This document shows, piece by piece, positions 1 through 13,500 of a DNA stretch of 64,000 nt; position 1 is the stretch's first letter, and each line of letters begins with the position of its first letter. The notes beneath the pieces were generated by a model. The model was not told where the DNA came from. It was given only the letters and a program-made list of their open reading frames with translations, and searched no databases. A program made the position numbers and the translations under genes. The DNA is from Beaufortia kweichowensis (taxonomy: Eukaryota > Chordata > Actinopteri > Cypriniformes > Gastromyzontidae): assembly GCA_019155185.1 (NCBI GenBank), contig CM032802.1, positions 11,322,501 through 11,386,500 on the forward strand, in the 5' to 3' direction.

Positions 1-199
1 GGTAAATGATTTACACAAGCCAAGCAACGTTTTGATGAAGTAAAACAGTCACGTGTGCTTTTGTGGGTCATCTTGGCTTTGGTTGATGCATCCATGTGCT
101 ATTATTGGCTATAAAACAAAAATGCATTTAATATGCACCATAATAAATTAATTATTTAATTGTTTCCTTGAATAAGATTTTGGATAATAAGTTTATATT

Positions 200-391
200 T
201 TGTATAATTTGTTATTCAAATAACTCTTATCATCTTCCTTCTATGCGTCTTAGTGCGGATTTATAAAGGCTCCAGAACTGGTATGGTCAGTAGGGCTGTG
301 GCGTTACCTACTCAGGTATGTGCCAAATGTCAGTCATCAAAGATATCTGATGATACAGTTGCAATAGCTGCACCAAAATATCACTGGGGAT
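200..391 (+). other. Candidate orphan exon with a membrane-spanning stretch
   Basis: The plus-strand frame between TAA at about 197 and TAA at 389-391 lacks a Met. It reads a hydrophobic run (ITLIIFLLCVLV) followed by a basic segment RIYKGSRTG and more residues. A strong acceptor (polypyrimidine then TTAG at about 261) and a donor CAG|GTATGTG near 315 also lie inside, defining an alternative internal exon of about 54 nt. It could be the end of a gene lying to the left. The protein is not recognised. Confidence 0.2.
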
Positions 392-2145
392 AAAAGTACT
401 TGAATATGAATGTCAAAAACTAGCTAAAATAACTACCTTAATTCCCCTATTTTGTTATTATTAGGATCAAACATTAAAAAAATTGCTTTTGAACAACTGT
501 GACCTAATTCAAAGGCTGTGCCTGAAGCCAATGGAAAGAAGGGTGCATTCTGAGGCTTCATTCAAAGCAGACTTCGAACTGGGACAGCCTTACCGGCCTT
601 CAGTCGTGCTGCTGTGACCAGATCTAATAAAGGCTGGAATACACTACACAATTTGCTAACATTTTTGCTCAGATTAACAGGATGAATTGACAATAGTTTT
701 AGAAAGTCTGTACGAGTCTGCAGATTTTAGTCAATCTAAGAATCACAGTAAATGATAGGATCTCTGAATTTTTATTTCACTTTTTGAATGACATCAAAAG
801 AGTTGCTTTTGCTTTTTCCTGCTATAAAGGTACAAGGAAGTAATTGGCCTTGATAAAACTGCTTTAACAAGCTCTACCCATTTATGTAAGTTAATGCGCA
901 TGATCTTTGTCTACTTAAATGCCTAAACTGAAATGTGAATAATTATAAAATGTTTTAACAAATTGTGTTCTATTATCTATATCCTGGTTCTAATTGTGTA
1001 AATGTGTTATTTAATTACAGACTGAGTCATAAATCACATTTTGGGTCATAATTCTTTTGTGTTTTCTCATTCTGTGCTTTGCAGATTGTATGTAGTTGGG
1101 AACTGGGTTTTTTTTGTAACACTATTTAGACACATGTCTTCTCTTTCCAACAATTTCCAACATTTCCATCTATTTAAAAGCATTCACTAGAACAGCATCT
1201 GAGGCTGGACACACGAAAGGGGACAATACATTTTTTGATTATTAAAACTTGTTTTTTATAGCAAACACAAACATTTTGTGTTTGCAGCTGCTATGTTTTA
1301 TTTACATTTTTATATTCTGTATGATTGACAAGAATTTGGGGTCAGAATTTAAATCTGATTTTTGGTTTATTTTTTGTTAACTTTTGGTTAAATTGTTGCA
1401 CATGAATTTTTTTCCATTGGACTTAATCAAAGGAGAAGCCGTATTTAGTGTTTGTCACCCATTATCAAATGAAATTTAGGTGACAGGGTTTGACCTTCGG
1501 CTCTTGTGACTTGTGACCAGAACGTTTTGACCAAGTTCAAAAAGAAGTTTCACTCTCAGCAGTGTTTACAATTTGTGATGTGACCTAAATTTTCAGTTCT
1601 AGCTAACATGAATATGATAGGCGTGATGCCACTATAAAGTAAAAATATGTCATGCACTGATAAGATTACATACTCCCCACATGACCCACATGAGCATTGA
1701 AGAAAAGCAAAAGTTCCAGCTAAATTCCAGCCTGAAATGTTATTGCAAAGGAGAACTTGTCATAACATAATCATGGAACATTAACATCAATTGTTTCATG
1801 TTTCATTCTGTGCTTATTGTAAGGTAAAGGGTGGGGAGCAAAAATGTTTTACAGAGTAACCCGTGCAGGTTGTATAAAAAGGTAGGAGGACTCAAAATAC
1901 TTATTTAACATGTGGTCTTTCTTTATAAAAAGATAAAATTGTAAGTATCTGACTCGTATGTCTCTGTATTATTATTTGTGTGATGATGATCTTATTTCAA
2001 TACTAACAATATTCTTTTCCATGCTATTCTTTATTCTACACATTGGAGACAGTTTATATAATTTGTACTTAATTCTCAAACTGTATAGCAAGACCAGTTT
2101 TGAAATATTTTACTTTTATTATGTTAATATAATAACCTGTATAAC

Positions 2146-3165
2146 AGTTACAGTCCCTCCTGAAAAGATTCTGGCATCTGACTTTTAATGGGCAAGGTGT
2201 GTCTGGTTCATATTTCTCATTCTGAACAACCAATTAAAAGTGATTTGTTAAAAGTTATTCATGTTAATTTAGATTGTATAATGTGATAGGTTAAATATAC
2301 TTTTGCTTATGTAGCTGACCTAAAACTGTTAAATCCCAATGAATCTTTGTTTTTGTACTGTCATACATCACAAAATGGATTAATGATTCTGAAACAAGGA
2401 AACTTCATTACACCACACATCCATGATCTTTAACATTTTTTTTAATGTTTGTTTTATGTTTGTAAACATAATAAAATATTATTTTTTTAACAATCTAACG
2501 GATGATTTACCCAATCATACTAAAGATTGGTTAAATGATTCATCTCTCGTAAACTACACGATTCAATGGTTTAGACTGGTGGTATAGCATAGTGGTAATG
2601 TGATAAATTTTTTTCATTTTAAGGGCTTCATTCCAAAACGTTCATCTCAAACTGGTTTAACAAACATAATGTGTTATCTGCTTGCCTTTACAGTTTCCAG
2701 ATGTTGATTCAACAGAAAACCTGAGATAAGATGAAACAGAAGAGATTATCACTTGATATAACATCTAAACATGGAGCAGAAACTTTTTTGCTTTTTTGTC
2801 CAAGACACAAAAATACATGCTGTTGTCCACTTTACAAATGTATAACATTTTGCTGTTGTATAAGTTGTTTATTGTTAAACTTTTACTTTTAAGTTTCACT
2901 TCTATAAAGAATCGACGTTTTAGATGTGATTTTATTTTGAACTTGGTTCTATTGACTGACTCTCCTTTGATCAGTAACTGTTTAACTATATGCAATGACA
3001 GAGTGACAGAAGGATGATATTAACATGTACAGTTTGAGTAATGTTTTTTGTTTGTTTGCACTATATCTGATTTCACTATTGTCATGGTCCCTCCCCGAGA
3101 GATTCTGGCTTCTGATTGTTAATGTGCAAAGCTGTGTCTAACTCTTTTATTCTGAAAAGTTAGGT
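2146..3165 (+). repeat. Two diverged copies of an about 70-bp unit
   Basis: 2,146-2,225 and 3,078-3,160 share TCCCTCC, GATTCTGGC, TCTGA, TTAATG, GCAA and GTGTCT in the same order and spacing, roughly 75% identity by eye. The surroundings do not align. Nature unknown. Confidence 0.5.
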
Positions 3166-4418
3166 GTTAATCAGAAATTGTCTCTGTTAACTGAATGTAT
3201 GATAACATCAAACATGGTTTTGCAGATGTTCTGTGAATTCTTTCAGTTGCAGTGGTGGGGCTTATTTTGATTTTCATGAAGTCATGGTATTGGGCTTAAC
3301 CTGTACTATGCGTTACATTGTTACTGCCTGTGAAAGTGATTCTTTGGGGTTTGACGGTTATGATACAGTGACGTTATTAGGCACACCTGTTCTTTGATTC
3401 TCTCCAAATGCTTTTGTTACACCCCTTTTTCATCAGATATTTAATTAGTAGTGAGTCATTTACTGAGTGTAGCTTATTTGAGTTTGTCTCAATGGTAAAA
3501 TATTTTCTTGCATCTTACTTTGTTGTTTGTCTTTTTTATATATATATATAGCATTATCAATAATTATTTTTTGCAAACATCATTCACACGCAATTGTCAC
3601 AAGTTTAAAACTGTCACAAAACCAGTTTATCCATTTAAATATTAGGTATGAGGAAAATGTCACTGTATGACCACCACCCTCCTAATAAAAATAAAGCTAT
3701 ATTACTTAAAGTACTAAAGTTCAAGTAGTGAAGTGTGTTGTAACAATAAATAGAAAAGGTTTGTATGCAAATAGTAACAAAACAATTAAGACCCCAGGCA
3801 CAAAATGTGCTTTCACAGTAAAACAATTCATATGCGTGCAGCGTTGTTAAGGCTGCAATCTGTAACTTTTGCCCCAAAATTGTTATTTCTGTTTCAACCA
3901 CCTTCGTACTTATCTTGGGTGAAGGGTTACATGCAAATGACGTCAAACTGACATTACTTGTTAAATGTCCAACAGCTTAAATTATATATGATTATGAGCT
4001 TACTGTTACAAATCTAACTTTTGATGTATCTGCACAATAATTGTTTTTGCCGATTCTTTAATATGATGTTCTTTAATATGCTTAGAAGGAAAGCTCAAAC
4101 ATATATATTTTATTATTATCTGGTTTAAAAAGTTTGAAAACTTGTTTTCATGTCATTTTGCATATCCTGGAAATGGTGTTATATGAACTATATGAAGTAT
4201 GAAAAAACCTTTTAACTTCATTCTTTTAGTTTTGCATGTCAGCTAATAATTATTACATCCATCAACAGTGCATTGTAAGACTGACAATAGGCTTAGTGTC
4301 AAAGCAACTGCTATGCTTCTGCTTCTGCTACTGATAACCAGTTAATATAGCTGCCGGGAAATAATGTTCTCTGTTAACATGTGCGATGTCAAACAGTCCC
4401 TAGAATGTGAGGCTCGCC

Positions 4419-4547
4419 ATGTACCGCCTTTTGTTCCTCGGGGTTCTCCTTGCCTTCTACGAAAATGTTGGTGAGGACACTGTCACACCCATTTTGAAGT
4501 CAACCACATTCACGTGTGACCTTCCAAAAGATGCTGTTTCACATTGA
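4419..4547 (+). CDS. Candidate small secreted peptide or signal-peptide exon (42 codons)
   Basis: ATG in good context (CTCGCCATGT) opens MYRLLFLGVLLAFYENVG, shaped like a signal peptide, then 24 polar residues to a TGA. A donor consensus (G|GTGAGG) falls right after the hydrophobic part, so it could instead be a first exon of a spliced secreted or membrane protein. No downstream partner exon was found and no family is recognised; chance is quite possible. Confidence 0.18.
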   Translation: MYRLLFLGVLLAFYENVGEDTVTPILKSTTFTCDLPKDAVSH

Positions 4548-4990
4548 GTATGCATGCCTGAAAGGCTTTTTGCATTGTAAAGTTCCACTCCAGACCTTTG
4601 AAGTGTAACAGTAGCCAATCAAGTTCAGAGTTAATGTGCACGTAAATGCACTTGCGTTTGTCATTCCTACTAGCAATTAACCTTCTTGTCTTTTCAACGT
4701 AAGCAAGGTGCAATTAAACTAATCAAGTTTATTTTTATGTTTAATTATATTGTGGCAGACTATGTGGGAATAATTTCTTTTCATGTCATAAATTCATAAA
4801 TTCATAAATTACAAAAACTTCAAATTCCATTGGTGTTGCATCCTCACATTTTCATAGTTTCTACAGTAATTACAGTGTGTCTTACACCTGTGCCCAGCTT
4901 GGATTGAGATGCATGCTATCTATAAGTTTGGTACATGTGCACGTGCATTTGCAAATGCATGTTTGTAAATAGAAAGAAAATGTAACTTAC

Positions 4991-6340
4991 GTACCCAGTG
5001 TCCCTGATTTCTCATGAGAAAAAGACCCAGGAATCTCACAAAGTTTCAGAAAAGATCTCAACAGTGTTAGAAATCTAGCTCAGATTAGCCAAGTCTGATA
5101 CACGTATTCATTTCCACTTGTTGATATGGTATACTTAAAGCTTTATTTTCTTTACTATAATCAAGAGTTACAATAGTCCCACATTGAACAACTGTGCGAT
5201 CTGATTGGCCACTGCATCTAAACTTAAATGTATATTTTAAAACATACAGTACCTGTCCAATGTTTAGACACAATTGACAAAAACGGTTCTCATGATCGCA
5301 AAAATCTTTTAATCTGAAGATTGTTTGAAATTACTTTTTAATTTCTTTAATTAGAAAAAAATGCATTTAAAAATATCTTTGAAATTGACTATTTGACCAA
5401 ATAATTAATAAAAAAGCAGCCAATAACAGTTCAGCATAGATAGAAATTCCTTCCGTGCTGTTTTAAAAAAGTTTGTTTAAAGTTTAAAGAGTATGATTTA
5501 ACAAATTCGAGACAAAGAATCACTAATGCTAAAATATAACAGTGTTCATTTATTTTGTCTGCTTTTAGTCACAACATGACAAGGTTTATTCAGTTCACAT
5601 GGTTTACTCAATATTAATCAATTGTTTTATTTCATGGTTTTACTACTACTTAGTTTACTACTATTTTAAAATGTGGACAAAAATCTAAACAACAGTTAGT
5701 AAGTGTTTTCAAACTTTTGACTGAAACTCTGCACTTTCTATAGTCACTTTCTATCATCAGCAGCAGCAATTTACAGTAACAGGCTGCAGCAAACTATTCA
5801 CTCCAAACAACATTCCTTTGACGGATTCATAGAAATGTTAAATCCTCACTACAATTGTATACTTACATGTTGCATGTGTGTACCAGCTTTCTATAAAGAA
5901 AAGAAAAAGAAACGCTTAATTACCCATACAATAGCATTATAATGTGAAAAACTAAAATCATATCTCAGAAAACTTGTTAAAAAAAAGAGTCACTACTCAC
6001 AACAGCTACAAGTCGCTGCTGGAAGCGGGTGATTGTTTACATATAAGCATGTGCTGCATTTATGAACGCGCAAGTGACAAGACACTGAAATAAACACTTT
6101 AATGCCCAACACAGACATTTAATGACGTGTATCTACTGATATACAACCTGAATAAACACTACTGACGATAAATGACTGGAGGATTCGCTAAATGAACAAG
6201 TGAAAGTGGTAAAACTGGTATTGTTTCACATTACACGCACTAAAACATATTAAAACCAGCGACAAATATAGTGACTGATATCTTACCTCGTCCAGAGCGC
6301 ACAGCAACACAAAATCGAAGCAAATTAGATTTTTAATCAT
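4991..6340 (-). other. Candidate minus-strand spliced transcript leaving the window to the left
   Basis: A CpG-bearing patch at 6,280-6,420 contains, on the minus strand, an ATG at 6,340 followed by 18 codons ending at GAG|GTAAGA (6,287). Further exon-like pieces with good splice signals follow at 6,001-6,018, 5,867-5,890 and 4,991-5,034, the first two multiples of 3, all open in one frame. They are very short and the product is not recognised. A lncRNA, a 5' untranslated region or chance are alternatives. Confidence 0.2.
5247..5731. mobile_element. Tc1/mariner-like miniature element (GTTTAGACACA family), copy 1
   Basis: The left end CAGTACCTGTCCAATGTTTA after a TA is matched in inverse by the right end (AAACTTTTGACTGAAACT). 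The same TTTAGACACAATTGACAAAA core recurs at about 33,975 and, inverted, near 36,930-36,950. No transposase is encoded. Confidence 0.6.
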
Positions 6341-6419
6341 ATAAACGAGTTGAGTCGACTGTGCATTCCCGTTACAACTGATCTTTAGTTATCCACCGAT
6401 CATGCCACAAGCTGAAAAG

Positions 6420-9400
6420 ACAAGTCTGTTAAAAATCAGTTTATAAAACACAAAAGATGATGACATTAATTACATATTTTACATTTAAGATTCCATCTAT
6501 TGAACCCCACCTGGATAAATTATGGCTATTGTTATCGATTATGAACAACCACACCTGTTATTTTGGTATTAGAAAGATGGGCAGGTTCAACCGTTGTGGT
6601 AACATGGGCTGCTTGTTACAGTATGTTTAATAAATCATCAAACACAAGATATTACCTTTGTTTTGTAAACTGTAAACTAAAGTATAATTTACATCTGAAT
6701 GATTTAAGAAATCAAGAGATTTCCTGTTTTTATTCAGGAAATTTATTCTTTTATATAGGCCTAAGAATTTTAAGAGCACACAAATTTCTCAAAGCTGCTC
6801 GTAAGAATGTTTTCACACTTAAGACATATTGTTTCCTGGTCACTTAAACAGGGTCTATAATAAAAACTATTAAAGCGTTTTAACATGAACAAGATAATCA
6901 AGGTCTTCGGAATTACCAACAATTTAAAGGCAGGTGTATCTGATCAGAGTTAGAGCTACAGTAAATGCAGCAAAGTGAACCTCCTGGACAGAGTTTACCA
7001 TAATGTTGTTGGATATTGACCTCTGCTTGGAATCAGCACAATGGGCAGAACATGCACCTTTCTGGATCTCCATCCCATCCACAATGGGTCCTCCTCAATC
7101 TCTTAATGTGTTCTTTTTTTCTCAAGGAAGTTATGATCACATTCTTATGAAGCTGTCTGACACACTTTCATGTGTTCACATATCAGATTTATCCTCAAGA
7201 TAAAACCAAAGGTAAAAGAGATTTTTAAAATTAAGATTGAGAAAGAAATAACTGATACTATTGAACTTAAGAAACTAGGTTAGATTTGTTTAGTTTTTAA
7301 CTTAAAAGCTACTATGAAAGCAAAGTTTGTTTAACTTACTCTGTGATATACTAGAAGTAATTGACTGACCTAGATTTTATCAACAAAGGTAGAAACAACA
7401 GTTTTCCATTCTAAGCATACCAGCTTTTATAAAACCCTTTGTTGACTACCACCAAAATACTCTTGTTACACCCTAGTAACTTGTGAAATTTTGATGATTA
7501 GAAAATGATTCTATGAATTGAGTCATACAGCTGTACATACAAATGTGTAAAAGGATTGCAAAATAAACAACCTCATTATCTTGTAAAAGAGAGGTTATCT
7601 GGTAAAAGAAATGTTTTTAATATCTTTTGTTGCTAATGTCAAAGGCTCAAACAAAGCAACTGTCATCTTGTTGAAGCCAGAAAAAGTATGCACATCAACA
7701 TGCCTCATGCTCAAAACCTATGAATAAGAATGTGAGAGGAAGGAAACAAGACAACAACAAAAACAAGAAAAGGATGAAAACATGGTGCAAATGGCTTCAC
7801 TTGCAATGATTACAACGATGCTTTATGTCAAAGACATGTAAGGTATAGTCAACTGATGTCCTAGGGAAAAAAATTTAACACTTTAACCCAACGTAATTTA
7901 CACTGCATCCAAGGTTCAATACAGAATTCTTCCCCAGACTTCAAACAGACAACCCCAACTAGTGAGAAGCATCTTTTGACATTATTTTTAATACTGCGGC
8001 AGCTAACTTTTATGAATGTATATATATTAGTGTTATATAATTTGGTGGCTTTACATTCAAACATTAAGGGTTCAGGGTTCTTTTACATTTGGCATGACAT
8101 GTGATTGAAAGCAGCACTTTAAGGTCGGAAGTGGGGAATTTAAAATGAACTATTCTCACTTCCTACATGGTCTGGAATAAAAACAGAGAATTATTGATAT
8201 AAGTATTAATGAGTGAACAAGAAACATTTATAAACAGTCAGGATACAGCAAAAGAATGAACTAAGTAATCACAACACATCCAAGAGAGGGAAAAAAGAAA
8301 GCAGGTTAAGCGACTAAACTGTGCAAGGAAATTTATTTCTTTGATTACTAATCAAACACCTGAACCTGCCAATCAAGGTCTTCAGAGTTGTTTGTAAATT
8401 ATAGTGGCATGTCTGTTTTATTAGGGTTAGATTAGGCTTTGATTAGTTGGGTGTGCCATTAGGTTGTGTAAACCATTAGGAATAAAATGAGAAAGCATTA
8501 CAGTATTCTTTACTTCACAATTCTTCTATAGATCACACATCACTGATCTGTGACACAAAATTTATTTTAGGGTCATTAAACATGGGTTATACATCTAACA
8601 GGTAAGTCAGCTTTAATAATAACAATTCTCTATAGCAGTTAAAAAAAGAAAGACTTAAAGATATATAACAGCTACTACATGATAAAAATATTTGTAACAT
8701 TAATGTCTGCAAACATCACAGTCGTAATGTTGTTGTTGTTATTATGTCGACAAATATACTGCAGAAATGTGTCAGTAAATCCCACATTTCTTTGACAATT
8801 CTTTTAGTTTAATGTATTTGCCATTTGTCATTCAGGAGCAGGATTAAACACCCCTGCTATTGAATTGATTAAGATAATCTGTTAATAAAAATCCATTCAG
8901 TATTCAGGCAATGAAAGAATATTCAGACCACCACTGAAATTAATAACCACTGATGTAACCTAAATATGCTTTACTGGAGTTTTAAACTTTTTTCAGTTTC
9001 TCCAGTATCACTAAAACTTTAAATCAACCACCAGTAGCCCGTTACGGTACAGTTAAGTAAAATATTCAATGGAGTGAATAATTTAGTAGGAAAGCTTAAA
9101 AAGTACATTTTTAGTCTGAAGACAAAGAATGTCTAAATGTTATGTTTTCTTCTTTGCTTTATTCACTTATTTGTACTTAATTGATATCTTGTAATAATAG
9201 CTATAACCTATTTAATAATACAAGTCATGCTAATCAATGAAAACAGGTATTTTAACAAGGATGCATCACATCTGTATGCACACATTTATCTGAAGTATGA
9301 GGCAGTAATTAAGGAATCCATCATGACAGTAAAAGGTTGACTTCTTGTAAAAATGTTTTTCTTGTAAACATTCCACAGATTCCAGTCAGAGTCTATGCTA

Positions 9401-9838
9401 AAGTTTGGGAATAACCATCCCCATAAATCTAACTTATTTTTTAAAACTCGTTCCTCTTTTTCAAATGAAGTGATAGACCTATCTTACAATAAATTAATTT
9501 GAACTGAGCTTGGTCTCTTCAATGAGTGTAAAAAGGATTTTCTGTGAATAATCTTATCTTTAATCTTAGGAATAATGTTAAGGTTTCTGGTGTTGTAACT
9601 GTATCATGCATATAATCTGTATATAAAGCTAAACTTCAGCCATCACACAGCCTTTATATCAAGGTGAAATACATTTGAAAATGTGCTGTTTAAAACATAA
9701 AATCAAATACAGAAAATTATCTAGAGATTTCTAACATGTCTAAGTTTATTGTTTGTGAGGGCATGACGTGCATTTCAAAGAATAAAGGTATGACTACTGT
9801 AAATCCAAACTGGCATTTAACATGATTTGACTGGCTCT
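6420..9838. other. AT-rich intergenic stretch, nothing recognised
   Basis: Longest open frame is the plus-strand one at 6,563-6,847 with no recognisable domain and no supporting splice signals. I see no RNA gene or clear repeat here. Confidence 0.5.
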
Positions 9839-10072
9839 TAAAGTGAAAGTTCACCCAAAAATAGAAATTCTGTTATCATTTATTCACCTTCATGTGAATG
9901 ACTTGATTCCGAGGAACACAAGATATTTTTAGAAATATCCTGTTGTTTTTGTTTTTAGCAACGCTCTTCACAATATTTTCTTTTGCATTTTCACAGAAGA
10001 TAAAGTCATACTAGAATAACATGAGGGTGAGTGAATGATAAAAGAATTTTCCTTTGTGGGTGAATTCAAGTG
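9839..10072. mobile_element. Angel-type palindromic miniature transposon, copy 1
   Basis: Left end AAGTTCACCCAAAAATAGAA with TTATCATTTATTCACC, mirrored at the right end by GAGGGTGAGTGAATGATAAAAG ... TTGTGGGTGAA in part. This long inverted repeat is characteristic of the Angel family of cypriniform genomes. It sits just downstream of chitin synthase copy A. Confidence 0.8.
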
Positions 10073-10512
10073 AAAGATCAATTTGAATCTGTATTTACTG
10101 CAGTAAATACAGGTAGAGAAACCACTGGGGCTGAGGTAAAGGTGATCAACACTGCTGACAGTTTCGGGGGTTTTTCTCATAATTAACTAAACACGTGCCT
10201 TGTTGGTCCTCTGTCATCTTGAACATCAGCAAATACAATTTTGCAACAGGCTTTAAATACATATCATTTTTTTAGCCTTTACATTACATACAGTTTGCAA
10301 ATATAACATTTAAGATTTTTATGTCTTCCTTTTTCAAAGAGAAACCATTTAGAAACAAATACAAACAGGATTTCAGTTTACTAGATGAATAGATATGAAT
10401 ACATCTTAAGGAACATTTAATAAATACAAGACAATGATTATATAAGTTTTGAATAAGGATTTTCTATTGACAATCCTTAATTATGAATTATGACAGTTTC
10501 TGTCAAAGGATC

Positions 10513-13500
10513 TTATACCCCATCCTCTGTCCCGTCCAGAGCAGATGGGTTCTGTGAGTACAAATCTGTGTCAGCCTCATTGTTTTCATCCTGGTGGTTT
10601 GAGCCCAGAATTGGTGTAATCTAATAAAATATAGGCATGATTAAATACACAGCAGACTTAAATTTAAACTTAAATTTGTGCATTGACTGACCTGAGATGA
10701 CTTCTTTTTAAAAGCTCTGGTTTCTGTATCGGCATATGCCACGAAATGGATTAAAGTATAGACTCTGCAACAAGCGAACACAAAACTTTACGGATGACAT
10801 TGCACATCCATGATAATCAGCTTGTTAAACAATTGTAAAAAAACAGAACATTTAAACGGAGTCATGCTTTAACATCATACAGACAGGGTTAATTGACTAT
10901 GTGTAGCTTGTACCGTAGTAAGGCGTTTGCATATAAGACAGTTAAATGCTTATTAAAAACTGTTCATCATTAAATTCAGTTACCTGTGGTATAGCATCGC
11001 GAAAAATTGTATCGACAGCAATAATGTGAAACCCAGTAAAAACATCAGTCCAATTGGATCGATATAAAACACTTCTGTCGTGGAATGAGTCCCATTTGCA
11101 TAGACCTTTGGGATCTTTATGGAGACCGTGTTGCCAATAGTTTGAAGGATGAATGTTGCCACTAACCAAAGTGCATTGCAGAAGAAAAATGCAAATGTCA
11201 CCTGTGTGAGAAAACACACACAAAAAACAACAGTTTTTTGTTAACCAATTTTAAAATGGACTCTGTTAGTCATTTAGCATATGCTTACCTTATTTCTTAG
11301 TTCTCTCAGATCGTTAGCAATTTTGTCTTCTTCTTCTTTATTTTCTTTTAGAGGCTCTAGATACTTCTTCTGCAGCTCCCTCCAGAAATTAATTTCATCC
11401 TGAAAGAGTGATTGTGATATAAGGATTGGCTTGTTTATGCAACAATTCATCTATTCAGTCAAACTTATAGCAGCTTAAAAGTGTTAATATTTAAAAGTTA
11501 AAATAAAAGTTCATCTTAACAAAATCGCATGTACCAGTGTGCAATCTTATTGTGAAATTAGTAGAAATTAGTACATTCTGCAAGCTTTACAAAAAACATT
11601 GTAACTGTCACAGATGTAAGCTGAGACTTAAAATTGAATACATGGAAAACATGGAAAAACGGATAATAGCAGCGAGAATACAAATATGTCAGTAAACATG
11701 CAGTGAACAATAGGCCACAGCTGCAATCGTTATGCAGTGTGAAATATGATATTTCTAAATGTTGTAAAGAGACATACAAGTCAGAAATGTTTGTATTCAG
11801 TGAACAATAGACACATTTCATACAGTAGCTGTGTAATGGATAGGGTGTCATATGATATTTCTAAATGTTGTAACAGTCTAAAAAAATGTCAAACATTTCA
11901 TTTATAAAAGGTGACTGAATTGTGGCTTTTAAGATGTCTTATTGCCTGAAGGTCATTCCTGTATGAAAGTAAATTTGATCCGAATTGAATACCTTTGTAA
12001 TGTTGTTTTAAGAGTTCAATAAATGTTTGTGGCTGACTTTGTGGTAGACTTAATATAAGTCAAATAAGTCCTCTTTTAACTAATTTTATAACATTATTTA
12101 TATACATATTATACTCATTATATTCAGGCAAGATTCAGATGCCTAAAGAAAAAAAGGTGCTGAATTTATGGATTGTTTAAAATTACTATTAGACACTTTT
12201 AAAACCATTAGCATTTTGACATCCAATTATTGGCATTTTAGGCAAGCAGAATAAAAATACATTCGTTATTGTGTCTAATTTACGTGAGCGTGCTGTCTTA
12301 TATCCCGTACCGCAGCCGCCCGGTGTCATGAGCAATCCGGCATCAGTACTGAACAAATGCATATTTGTTCTGGAGCGCCATCTTGTGTGCACTGACGGCG
12401 GTGACGATGTGTAGAAAATAACAAACCATAAAACACAACAACAATTCCAGAAACAAAATAACACTACGAAAACGCTACGACAAATCAGAAAACAAAATAG
12501 CAAGTTAGTAAACACAACGACAAATCGCACAAACCGGAAAGATAGGTACTTTGCTGGAATGGAATGGTTACTGCTGATTGGACGAAACTCGTGTCAATCA
12601 GAAATCCAGGACATACCGTACAACTGGTAGCGGCTGTACCGACTGTTCAGGATTTCGCTAGTTACACGTTGTAATTTTCAATTGTGTACCTGCCGTTCTT
12701 AAGAAAAGTTGTTTTATTGTTTTTCCAATAAAAAAACTCTTTGTCGTTCTCTTTTCCAACATGCTCTTTTGTTTTCTCATTTGTTGTAGTGTTTTCTGTG
12801 TTATTTTGTTTCTGAAATTGTTGTTGTTTTATGGTTTGTTTGTTTTTTTAATTTAGGGTTGTGTTTTTAGATTTGTCATTTAGATTTTGTTATTTTGTTT
12901 TTGATTTGTTTTTAGTTTTGCGATTTGTTTTGTTTTGAACTTTTAGGCCACCATATTTAGTTAAAGTATCAGCAGAAGTTCCGAAATTGCCTGTTTATTT
13001 TTTTTTTTACAATATTATGACTCGTAATGCTATATTATCCTTATAATTGTGCCCTGCTTTCAAAATAATAGTGTTTGTATTATTCTATAGTGAATTTGAT
13101 ATTTATATTATCTTTATAGTGAATCATAAGCCCTATTCGCACGGGATTAGTATTATCTGGGGACCTTGTGTGATTTAGAAATTACCCCGCGTCTGATTTT
13201 CGTGTGGCGCATTCGCACAGGATAAGCGAAGCCTGTGATTTTATCTCCCGGATATGATGGCGAAGCAGTACGTAACATATGAAATATGGTTTCACTGGGC
13301 GACTAGATGGAACCGTAACCTCGAATTATGATATAAACCTCCTCGCTTGATTGTGCACTATTTTGAATAGACTATTGTCCTGTCATTATAGGCATATTAT
13401 AGGCATATATGTAAAGATATGTATGTCATATCATAAAAAGAATGCCGCTATACATGTCATCCATCTATTCATTTCCCGCTCGTCTTGTGGCGTTCAGTTT

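Larger units (their letters stand above)
1..4400. other. Left edge: AT-rich non-coding DNA with weak candidates only
   Basis: No recognisable gene. Present are a possible orphan exon near 200-391, a tRNA-like decayed A-box/B-box pair near 2,577-2,640 (TAGCATAGTGG, then GGCTTCATTCC), a diverged repeated element at about 2,146 and 3,078, and a TA run at 3,537-3,551. Open frames here are short and low in complexity. Confidence 0.5.

Noticed and set aside
2577..2640. tRNA gene
   Set aside because: Only A-box-like and B-box-like traces are present, without an acceptor stem or anticodon arm; at best a decayed tRNA-derived SINE.
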